From: Kiritimatiellia bacterium
Lineage (GTDB): Bacteria; Verrucomicrobiota; Kiritimatiellia; RFP12; UBA1067
Length of the DNA: 7,285 bases
Reading direction: 5' to 3'
Assembly (NCBI GenBank): GCA_017479035.1
Contig: JAFVCR010000074.1
Coordinates: forward strand, 1 to 7,285
The notes beneath the pieces are model-generated. The model did not search any database and had not been told where the DNA came from. It saw only the letters and a list, made by a program, of their open reading frames with translations. Both the position numbers and the translations under genes were made by a program. Numbering within the stretch: the stretch's first letter is position 1; every line of letters begins with the position of its first letter. Positions 1-5,592 of this stretch are shown in pieces.

Positions 1-658
1 CCCCTACGGCGAAAAGAGCGACTCCGAAATCATCTCCCTCGCCCGCTCCTGCACCGCCACCCTGCTCGACATGGGCGTGCACGCCGTGGTCGTGGCCTGC
101 AACACCGCCACCGCCGCCGCTATCGACACCTTGCGCGCCGAACATCCCTCCATTCCGTTCGTGGGCATGGAACCTGCAATAAAAGTGGCCGCCTCGCGCA
201 CGGAAAGCGGCATTGTGGGCGTGCTCGCCACAGCCGGGACGTTTCGCGGGCGGCTTTGGCGCGAGACGTGCCGCAAATACGCCAAAGGCGTGGAAATCGT
301 CAAATCCACCGCACCCGAATTCGTGCAAATCGTTGAGTCCGGCGAAATCGACTCCCCCCTCGCACGCGATGCCGTCGAACGGCGCATTGCACCTCTGCTC
401 GCCGCCGGCGCGGACGAAATAGTCCTTGGCTGCACGCACTTCCCGTTCCTCAAAGGCGCAATGGAACGCATCGCTGGCGATTCTGCGGAAATCATAGACC
501 CCTCCGCTGCCGTCGCCCGGCAGGTGCAGCGCATCGTCCAGCGCCTTGAACATTCCGCACCGGACACCGCATCCCTCCCCCCGCAGCGCATATTCCTCTC
601 GACGGGCGAGGCTGCGGCATTCCGCACCCTTGTGGAGAAACTCGCTTTCTGCGAATGA
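1..658 (+). CDS. murI: Glutamate racemase, 5'-truncated by window edge
   Basis: Cytosolic, cofactor-independent racemase that converts L-glutamate to D-glutamate for peptidoglycan precursors. The reading frame is open from base 2 to a TGA at 656-658, giving 218 visible residues. The first residues, PYGEKS, match the family PYG motif normally found near residue 42, so roughly 40-45 N-terminal residues, including the substrate-binding Asp-Ser, lie outside the window. Both catalytic cysteines are present: ACNTATA (Cys codon 98-100) and GCTHFP (Cys codon 431-433). They are 111 residues apart, the same spacing as Cys74/Cys185 of the Bacillus enzymes. The stretch GIVGVLATAGTFRG and the later IDPSAAVA are also typical. 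The ATG at 71 is internal, because the conserved PYG segment lies upstream of it. The gene converges on the minus-strand glycosyltransferase, with 9 bases between stop codons. Identification is firm; the real start is not visible. Confidence 0.96.
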   Translation, partial: PYGEKSDSEIISLARSCTATLLDMGVHAVVVACNTATAAAIDTLRAEHPSIPFVGMEPAIKVAASRTESGIVGVLATAGTFRGRLWRETCRKYAKGVEIVKSTAPEFVQIVESGEIDSPLARDAVERRIAPLLAAGADEIVLGCTHFPFLKGAMERIAGDSAEIIDPSAAVARQVQRIVQRLEHSAPDTASLPPQRIFLSTGEAAAFRTLVEKLAFCE

Positions 659-667
659 CTCCGCCGC

Positions 668-1471
668 TTAGCCGCGCAGCCCTTCTTCCTCCTTCTCCCA
701 CAATTCCTTTATCCAAGGCGCGGGCAAAGTCCATGTATTGAGATGCCGGCCTTTGTATCCCGCAATCGCCTCGTCTGGATTAGGATGCCCGTGGAAGCAT
801 AGTATGCGCGTCGACGGGTCGAACTTCGGCGGGAGAAAATGGTTAAGCGGCCAAGGCCTTTGGCACGTGCGTTTGAACGACCTCACAAAATCCTCAGGCC
901 ACCAATTCACATTCTCGCGCCCGACCGCGTGCGTCATGTACGCCTGTTCCGTGCGGTAGTACTTCTGATCCACCGCAGTGGCCATTTCGCGGAGGAACGT
1001 GCGGTATATGTAGTCGCTCGCATCTCCTGCATCGAAGCGGAAGCACGACGAATTACCTATGAACGGCCGCTTGCGGAAAAGGCATTTGTGCCACTCTATC
1101 CAGTTGTGGATGATGCAGAATTTGCCGGGGAGATAATCGAAAAACGGATCCAGAGAACCCGTGATTATCTGGTCGATGTCAAGGAAAAGCGTGGGCCCTG
1201 CGAGGTTGGCAAAGCCTTTCTCGAACAGCAGGAGTTTCACGTATATCGCCGGCCACTTGTAGCGTGGCGTGTCCTGCCAGCCGGGCGGCGGTTGCGGGAA
1301 CGGATGCGTATCTATCCCTGGCGCAAGCCCTGCCGGATCGTCCGTGACGCACACAAAGCGGAACGGACGCGAAAGATGCTGCCTCACACCGCCGTAGAGC
1401 CGGTTTACATACCATGCCGGGTATGCACTGCCCCACTTCAAACATATCACGTTCACCGCGCTCTCGCCCAT
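668..1471 (-). CDS. GT8-like glycosyltransferase (GT-A fold), acceptor unknown
   Basis: Predicted soluble glycosyltransferase of 267 residues with no signal peptide or membrane segment. The N-terminal half looks like a nucleotide-sugar-binding GT-A domain: a beta strand (VNVICLKWG), then PFRFVCVTDD near residues 36-45. The sequence LFLDIDQIITGSLDPFF carries a DxD-type metal/nucleotide motif, DID at 98-100. Later TEQAYM (about 174-179) and CFHGHP (about 225-230, possible metal-binding His) resemble the C-terminal elements of GT8-like enzymes. Sugar donor and acceptor cannot be read from sequence; surface polysaccharide or LPS-type decoration is the usual role of such genes. Start choice: an in-frame GTG at 1489 exists, but the ATG at 1471 has AAGGAGG five bases upstream, and the predicted transcription start falls at or just after the GTG. 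It forms a separate unit from rnhC upstream. The GT-A assignment is fairly sure; the exact family is less so. Confidence 0.75.
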   Translation of the reverse strand: MGESAVNVICLKWGSAYPAWYVNRLYGGVRQHLSRPFRFVCVTDDPAGLAPGIDTHPFPQPPPGWQDTPRYKWPAIYVKLLLFEKGFANLAGPTLFLDIDQIITGSLDPFFDYLPGKFCIIHNWIEWHKCLFRKRPFIGNSSCFRFDAGDASDYIYRTFLREMATAVDQKYYRTEQAYMTHAVGRENVNWWPEDFVRSFKRTCQRPWPLNHFLPPKFDPSTRILCFHGHPNPDEAIAGYKGRHLNTWTLPAPWIKELWEKEEEGLRG

Positions 1472-1476
1472 TGCCG

Positions 1477-1483
1477 CCTCCTT
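1477..1483 (-). promoter_or_regulatory. Strong ribosome binding site of the GT8-like gene
   Basis: The minus strand reads AAGGAGG, then CGGCA, then ATG at 1471. This 7-base match to the 16S rRNA tail with a 5-base spacer decides the start at 1471 over the upstream in-frame GTG at 1489. Confidence 0.88.
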
Positions 1484-1491
1484 GTGCACAC

Positions 1492-1520
1492 ATTATAGCA
1501 TATTCCCCGCGCAATTTCAA
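1492..1520 (-). promoter_or_regulatory. Sigma-70 type promoter of the GT8-like gene
   Basis: The minus strand has TTGAAA at 1515-1520 (5 of 6 to TTGACA), a 17-base spacer (1498-1514), and TATAAT at 1492-1497 preceded by TG-N, giving an extended -10 (TGCTATAAT). The expected transcription start is around 1484-1486, which leaves a leader of about 13-15 bases carrying the AAGGAGG ribosome site. An 8-base palindrome, TGTGCACA (1483-1490), sits at the predicted start point. The promoter lies in the short gap after rnhC, so the glycosyltransferase can be expressed independently of the upstream operon. Boxes and spacing are seen directly; activity is inferred. Confidence 0.85.
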
Positions 1521-1555
1521 CGCAGAGAACAGCCTTTGTCACGGATGTGCCAGCA

Positions 1556-2581
1556 TCATGGTTGCACGGGATTGGTCACGCGCCCCTCCGGCGGGAGATC
1601 CGCGCGGGAAAGGCCGCAGGCCGCAAGCACCTTGTCGGTAGTCTGGAAATGCGCCTTTACATGGTTCATCAGCCACACCGCGCCATTCTGCCGCACCATT
1701 TCTTCGCCCAACGTACGCACGCGCGGTGCGCTCGAGCCGATTGGAACGCATTTGTCGGCAGGTCTGCCGCCGATCGGCATCTGGCCAAAAAGTTCCTCGT
1801 TCATGCGTTCCACCGAGCGCAGGAAACGTTCGCGCGCCACTACTGATGCCGCCGCCACGGCGATGTCGCTCTCGGCCTTGTGCCGCTGGACGAGTTCCAC
1901 CTGCTTCCCGCGCGGCATGAGTGCGCGGCGCATCACGTCTTCGGTGCGCGCAAACTGGTCCAGCACGCCGCGTTTGCATGCCGGCACGCGTTCGAGGAGG
2001 TTCTCGATGGCTTTGGCGTGCGCCCAGGCGAGCATGCGGTTGATGTTGCGGAACTTGAAATATGCGCGGTTGTATGCCGGATTGTTGAACTGGACAACCT
2101 CCACATGCTCCGGCTTGAGGAAGGCACGTATCTTGCTGCCTGTGGCAAGGATGGCCTTGTCCGTCATTTGTTTGCAGTCCCGCACGCCCATGTCGCGCAG
2201 AGCCGGCGCGGTGGTTTCATCCACATACACGCAAGCAACCGTCAATGGGCCGAACCAGTCTCCTTTGCCCGACTCGTCGCTGCCGAAATGCGGCGCGTCG
2301 CGTTCCGGGTCGATTACGTTTTCGTAGCCTAGCGTGGCGGCAAGCAGCACCTGCGGCTCTAGGTAGAAAAGTATGAAATCCTGCGCCTTGGCTCCCTGCA
2401 CCAGGCACTTGCGCAAGCCGTGTTTTTCCTTTTCGTAAAGCGTGCAGTTGAAGCCTTCCCCCTCGAACGAAAGTATGGAATACGGCACCTTGCGCGGCCG
2501 GAACGAACACACCGCAAGCATCGCCGCAAGGCGTTCCTGCGCGGCGGCATCAAGTTCGTATGTAAAGGAAGTCTGGCTCAC
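1556..2581 (-). CDS. rnhC: Ribonuclease HIII
   Basis: Endonuclease that cleaves the RNA strand of RNA:DNA hybrids (R-loops, primers) in the cytosol. From the preferred start the product is 341 residues. Residues 1-90 correspond to the TBP-like N-terminal domain typical of type HIII enzymes (conserved-looking SFEGEGFNCTLYEKEK). The catalytic domain opens with FGSDESGKGDWFGPL (about 99-113). The acidic residues D102, E103, D208 (LDQF) and D239 (KAESDIA) have the spacing of Asp97/Glu98/Asp202/Asp232 in the Geobacillus enzyme. The GKG and DCKQMTDK segments are also family features. The tail after KAHFQTTDK is about 20 residues longer than a minimal enzyme. Start: GTG at 2581 overlaps the TGA of the upstream membrane-protein gene as GTGA, suggesting translational coupling; an in-frame GTG at 2626 would add 15 non-conserved residues. 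No strong Shine-Dalgarno is seen at either start. The family is certain; the start is probable. Confidence 0.95.
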   Translation of the reverse strand: MSQTSFTYELDAAAQERLAAMLAVCSFRPRKVPYSILSFEGEGFNCTLYEKEKHGLRKCLVQGAKAQDFILFYLEPQVLLAATLGYENVIDPERDAPHFGSDESGKGDWFGPLTVACVYVDETTAPALRDMGVRDCKQMTDKAILATGSKIRAFLKPEHVEVVQFNNPAYNRAYFKFRNINRMLAWAHAKAIENLLERVPACKRGVLDQFARTEDVMRRALMPRGKQVELVQRHKAESDIAVAAASVVARERFLRSVERMNEELFGQMPIGGRPADKCVPIGSSAPRVRTLGEEMVRQNGAVWLMNHVKAHFQTTDKVLAACGLSRADLPPEGRVTNPVQP

Positions 2582-3486
2582 AGCACAACCAGTATTGAAA
2601 GCGTGTAGCCTATCAGCACCACCCACAGAATGCGATCCGTGAGAAGCACCTTTTCAGGCCGGCCCGTGTCTGCGCGGGACGATTTGGCAAGGCGCAGATA
2701 CCGTAACAACCCCAGCAGCACGAACACGGCGGAAATCGCCAACTTGCGCGTGTGGAAACGTTCTATCGTATCGGCGGAGAGCGTGTATGCACCATACACC
2801 GCCACCGTCGCCACCGACGCACTGTGCATGAGTATGTTAAGCGCGCGTGCGTTGTATTTCTGGAGATTCGTGCGCGACTTTTCGGCAAGGCGTTTTTCGT
2901 GTGCGCGTTTGGCCAGCGCAAGGAACAGTGCCAGCGTGAAAGTGCATCCCAATAGCCAGGGTGAAATTCGCGCGTCGATCACCGCCGCGCCGGCCACCGC
3001 CCTCACCACGAAACCCATCGCCACTATCGCCACGTCGAGATAAGGTATGCGCTTGAGTCCGCCGGAGTAGAGGCATTGCGTGATCGTGTAGAACAGCACC
3101 GTCCCGAACGCCAGCATGCGCTCGGGATGGCGGAATACCATCCACGATGGGAACGCCATCGCAAACGCAAACAGCACAAGCGCGGCGCGTATCGCCACCA
3201 CCGCGCGTATGCGTCCCGAAGCCACCGGCCGGTTGCGCTTTATCGGATGTTTGCGATCCAACCGAATGTCGGCAAGGTCGTTAAGCAAATAGAACGCACT
3301 CGACAACAGACAGAACGAAAACGCCATCGCTGCCGACAGCCCGAACGCCGTCCACGTCCGCGCCTTCTCCGCCTGCGTCGGGTCTGCAAACGCAAAGAAC
3401 CACGCCAGCATCACAAGCGCGTTCTTCGTCCATTGATTCAACCGCAACGCTTGCGGCCACGTCTTGATGTGTTTCTTGAGTTTCAT
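2578..3486 (-). CDS. UbiA-family polyprenyl-phosphate phosphoribosyltransferase-like protein
   Basis: Predicted integral membrane prenyltransferase of 302 residues with about nine hydrophobic segments (roughly 20-36, 46-68, 94-114, 123-140, 152-171, 176-193, 220-240, 248-264, 285-302). It resembles decaprenyl-phosphate phosphoribosyltransferases (Rv3806c type; also noeC-like genes of rhizobia), which transfer 5-phosphoribose from PRPP to polyprenyl phosphate. Visible support: LRLNQWTKNALV near the N-terminus; the Asp-rich NDLADIRLD (69-77), followed at once by RKHPIKRNRPVASG; the second motif YLDVAIVAMGFVVRAVAGA (149-167); and LAKRAHEK (191-198), matching the family KR-x-x-E segment. The ATG at 3486 puts the conserved region at the usual distance; an in-frame start at 3651 would add 55 residues, mostly read over the upstream gene. 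The gap to the upstream GT2 stop is 23 bases, and the end overlaps the rnhC start by 4. The UbiA fold is sure; substrate is inferred, and menaquinone-type prenyltransferases are less likely. Confidence 0.86.
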   Translation of the reverse strand: MKLKKHIKTWPQALRLNQWTKNALVMLAWFFAFADPTQAEKARTWTAFGLSAAMAFSFCLLSSAFYLLNDLADIRLDRKHPIKRNRPVASGRIRAVVAIRAALVLFAFAMAFPSWMVFRHPERMLAFGTVLFYTITQCLYSGGLKRIPYLDVAIVAMGFVVRAVAGAAVIDARISPWLLGCTFTLALFLALAKRAHEKRLAEKSRTNLQKYNARALNILMHSASVATVAVYGAYTLSADTIERFHTRKLAISAVFVLLGLLRYLRLAKSSRADTGRPEKVLLTDRILWVVLIGYTLSILVVL

Positions 3487-3509
3487 CTTGTTCTTTGCGT
3501 TTTGCCGCT

Positions 3510-4211
3510 TCAGCCGTGCGATTTCCCGAAGCGCAGTTTGAACACCATCTTCAGCGATTCCACCGCTATGGAACCTGTTATTTTCGACACTCCCGCCCGC
3601 CTTTCCGCAAACGTTATCGGCACTTCCGCTATTGTCAGGCGTTTGCGCCACGCGCGGTAGTTCGTTTCCAGCTGAAATGAATATCCCTTCGATGCGGCGC
3701 TTGCGTAGTCGATCGCTTCAAGCGCACTTCTCCTCCACGCCTTGAAGCCGCCCGTGGGGTCTTTCACCTTCATGCCCGTCACGATGCGCACCACAAGCCC
3801 GCCGATGCGCGATATTGCAAGCCGCTTGAGCGGCCAGCCCGTCGTTGCGCCGCCTTTTACGTAGCGCGAACCGATCGCAAGATCCGCTCCGGCCGCCACA
3901 AGGCGCGGTATGTCGGCAGGGTCGTGGGAAAAGTCGCAATCCATCTGCACCACAACGTCCGCGCCAAGGCGCAACGCCTCTGCGAACAGTGCCACATACG
4001 CGCGTCCCAATCCTTCCTTGGCGGCGCGATGCAGCACCTTCACTCGCGGCTCGGCGGCGGCAATTTCATCTAGTATCGCGCCTGTGCCGTCGGGCGAATT
4101 GTCGTCCCCGAAAATCACAATCCCGTCCTGCGGCAGATTGGCAAGCACCTTCTGCGCCATTTCACGGACGTTATCCTTTTCGTTGTAGGTGGGTATTGTA
4201 ACTGCTGTCAT
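3510..4211 (-). CDS. Polyprenyl-phosphate mannosyltransferase-like GT2 enzyme (DPM1/Ppm type)
   Basis: Predicted to transfer a sugar, most often mannose from GDP-mannose, to polyprenyl phosphate at the inner face of the cytoplasmic membrane, making a lipid-linked donor for extracytoplasmic glycosylation. The 233-residue product is a complete catalytic domain without C-terminal membrane helices, like the human DPM1 and stand-alone bacterial forms. Motifs in order: TIPTYNE (5-11), DDNSPDGTG (36-44), QMDCDFSHDP with the metal-binding DxD (89-98), GSRYVKGG (114-121), DPTGGFKAWRR (151-161), GYSFQLE (176-182), and EVPITF with the basic ERRAGVSK (196-210). The family usually has MDAD at the DxD; here it is MDCD. 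The start at 4211 is fixed because PTYNE begins at residue 7 and no in-frame start lies just upstream. A consensus promoter sits 9 bases before it. Glucose or GlcNAc cannot be excluded as the sugar. Confidence 0.92.
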   Translation of the reverse strand: MTAVTIPTYNEKDNVREMAQKVLANLPQDGIVIFGDDNSPDGTGAILDEIAAAEPRVKVLHRAAKEGLGRAYVALFAEALRLGADVVVQMDCDFSHDPADIPRLVAAGADLAIGSRYVKGGATTGWPLKRLAISRIGGLVVRIVTGMKVKDPTGGFKAWRRSALEAIDYASAASKGYSFQLETNYRAWRKRLTIAEVPITFAERRAGVSKITGSIAVESLKMVFKLRFGKSHG

Positions 4212-4220
4212 GGCAAATCC

Positions 4221-4249
4221 ATTATAACCGATGCGCCGCGCCGTGTCAA
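4221..4249 (-). promoter_or_regulatory. Consensus sigma-70 promoter of the GT2-UbiA-rnhC operon, near-leaderless
   Basis: The minus strand has a perfect TTGACA at 4244-4249, a 17-base spacer (4227-4243), and a perfect TATAAT at 4221-4226. The -35 box contains the gltA stop codon (TGA, 4246-4248). Only nine bases (GGATTTGCC) separate the -10 box from the ATG at 4211, so the expected transcription start is about 0-3 bases before the start codon. No Shine-Dalgarno could fit on that transcript. On a read-through transcript from gltA, a weak GGA six bases upstream of the ATG would be available. Sequence matches are direct; the near-leaderless reading is inferred. Confidence 0.85.
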
Positions 4250-5592
4250 CGTTCGTCGATATTGACGTATGCGCGCGGCTTGAATATGGGCTTGTACGCC
4301 GGGCGGATGATCGGGCCTGCGTTCACCAGTTCCTCCATGCGGTGCGCACACCAGCCCACAACGCGCGAAATCGCGAATATCGGCGTGTAGAGGTCCTTCG
4401 GTATGCCCAGCATGTCGTACACAAAGCCCGAATACAAATCCACGTTCGCGCAGATGTTCTCTGCCGATGGATGCAGCCGCTTGATTATCTCCGTTCCCCG
4501 CTCCTCCACCTGCATGTACAAGTTTAGTTCGTCCGTGCGACCCTTCGCCTCTGCAAGTTCCATCGCTTTCTTCTTCAGCAGCACCGCGCGCGGATCGCTT
4601 ATCGTGTAGACCGCATGCCCCAGCCCGTAGATAAGCCCCGTGCCGTCGCCCGCCTCCTTGCGCGCCACCTTCTCCAGATACGCCGCGATCTCGTCGTTGT
4701 TCGTCCAGTTCGCCACCGTGCGCTTCACCTCTTGCATCTGGCGCATCACGCGCAGATTCGCCCCGCCGTGCCGCGCCCCTTTTAGAGACAGCACACTCGC
4801 CGCTATCGCCGAATACATATCCGTGTAGGAACTCGTCACCACATGCGTCGTGAACGACGAATTGTTCCCTCCTCCATGCTCCGCATGCAGTATGAACGCC
4901 AAATCCAGCGTCTCCGCCTCAAGTGCCGTGTAGCGGCCGTCCTCGCGTATCAGCGCAAGGAAATTCTCCGCCGTCGACTTCAACGGATCCGGATAGCGTA
5001 TCATAAGCGACTGCCCCAGATGGTAGTGCGCCTTTGCTTGATATGCGTATGCGGCGATCGTCGGGAACTGCGCCACAAGTTCCACCGCCTGGCGCAGGTT
5101 CGTGTCTATATCGAGCAAATCCGGCGTGGTGTCGTACGTATACGCAGTAAGCACCGCGCGCGCAATGGAGTTCATTATGTCCTTGCCGGGCGCACGTATT
5201 ATGCCGTTTTCCTTGAACCCGTCCGGCAACCGGCGATGCTCGGCCAGCAACTGCTGCCATTCGTCCAATTCCGTGGCGGTCGGCAGATTGCCGAACAGCA
5301 GCAGATACGCGCATTCCTCGAACCCGAAGCGCTTTTCCTCCTCGCAAGTGCGCACGAGGTCTTCCACGTCTATCCCGCGATAGTAGAGTTTGCCGGGTAT
5401 CGCCGTCTTCTCGCCTTCGGAAATCACATACCCGTGGACGTTGCCAATCGTCGTAAGCCCCACCAGAACGCCCGAACCGTCCGAATTGCGCAACCCGCGC
5501 TTGACGTTGTATTTTTCGTAATACCGCCGCTCGATGGTATCCATGCGCCGGACGTCCGCCGCACGCTTCTTCAGCCAATTGGGTTCTATCAT
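4246..5592 (-). CDS. gltA: Citrate synthase (Si-type, long PRK14032-like form)
   Basis: Cytosolic enzyme that condenses acetyl-CoA and oxaloacetate to citrate at the entry of the TCA cycle. The product is 448 residues. Catalytic residues by motif: H239 in LHAEHGGGNNSSFTTH, H326 in YGLGHAVYTISDPRA, and D385 in ANVDLYSGFVYDMLG; these correspond to His274, His320 and Asp375 of the pig enzyme. KGARHGGAN (271-279) and FAISRVVGWCAHRMEE (406-421) are further signatures. The gap between the two catalytic histidines is 87 residues, against about 46 in pig; this extra helical stretch (roughly 281-318) is characteristic of the longer bacterial form as I recall it. The N-terminal 60 residues are also typical of this form. 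The ATG at 5592 overlaps the acn stop as ATGA and has AGGAGGTGA upstream. 2-methylcitrate synthase activity cannot be ruled out from sequence, but the adjacent aconitase favours citrate. Confidence 0.96.
   Translation of the reverse strand: MIEPNWLKKRAADVRRMDTIERRYYEKYNVKRGLRNSDGSGVLVGLTTIGNVHGYVISEGEKTAIPGKLYYRGIDVEDLVRTCEEEKRFGFEECAYLLLFGNLPTATELDEWQQLLAEHRRLPDGFKENGIIRAPGKDIMNSIARAVLTAYTYDTTPDLLDIDTNLRQAVELVAQFPTIAAYAYQAKAHYHLGQSLMIRYPDPLKSTAENFLALIREDGRYTALEAETLDLAFILHAEHGGGNNSSFTTHVVTSSYTDMYSAIAASVLSLKGARHGGANLRVMRQMQEVKRTVANWTNNDEIAAYLEKVARKEAGDGTGLIYGLGHAVYTISDPRAVLLKKKAMELAEAKGRTDELNLYMQVEERGTEIIKRLHPSAENICANVDLYSGFVYDMLGIPKDLYTPIFAISRVVGWCAHRMEELVNAGPIIRPAYKPIFKPRAYVNIDER

Noticed and set aside
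4..627. A 207-codon minus-strand open frame opposite murI
   Set aside because: murI has both catalytic cysteines at the correct spacing; the antisense frame has no recognisable motif and is very Arg/Ser/Ala-rich.
1472..1489. GTG start at 1489 for the GT8-like gene
   Set aside because: The predicted transcript begins at or just after this codon, and AAGGAGG would lie inside the coding region; the ATG at 1471 is well placed.
839..1498. A 219-codon plus-strand open frame opposite the GT8-like gene
   Set aside because: The minus-strand frame has a promoter, a strong ribosome site and a DxD motif; the plus frame has none of these and has shadow-like composition.
1499..1555. A possible rho-independent terminator after rnhC
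   Set aside because: I could not find a GC-rich stem followed by a T-run on the minus strand; the gap is explained by the downstream promoter.
1482..2327. A 281-codon plus-strand open frame opposite rnhC
   Set aside because: It is antisense to a complete RNase HIII with all catalytic residues and has no domain features of its own.
3487..3651. A 55-residue N-terminal extension of the UbiA-type protein from an in-frame start at 3651
   Set aside because: Most of it would be translated over the GT2 gene, it has no family similarity, and the ATG at 3486 gives the usual length and N-terminus.
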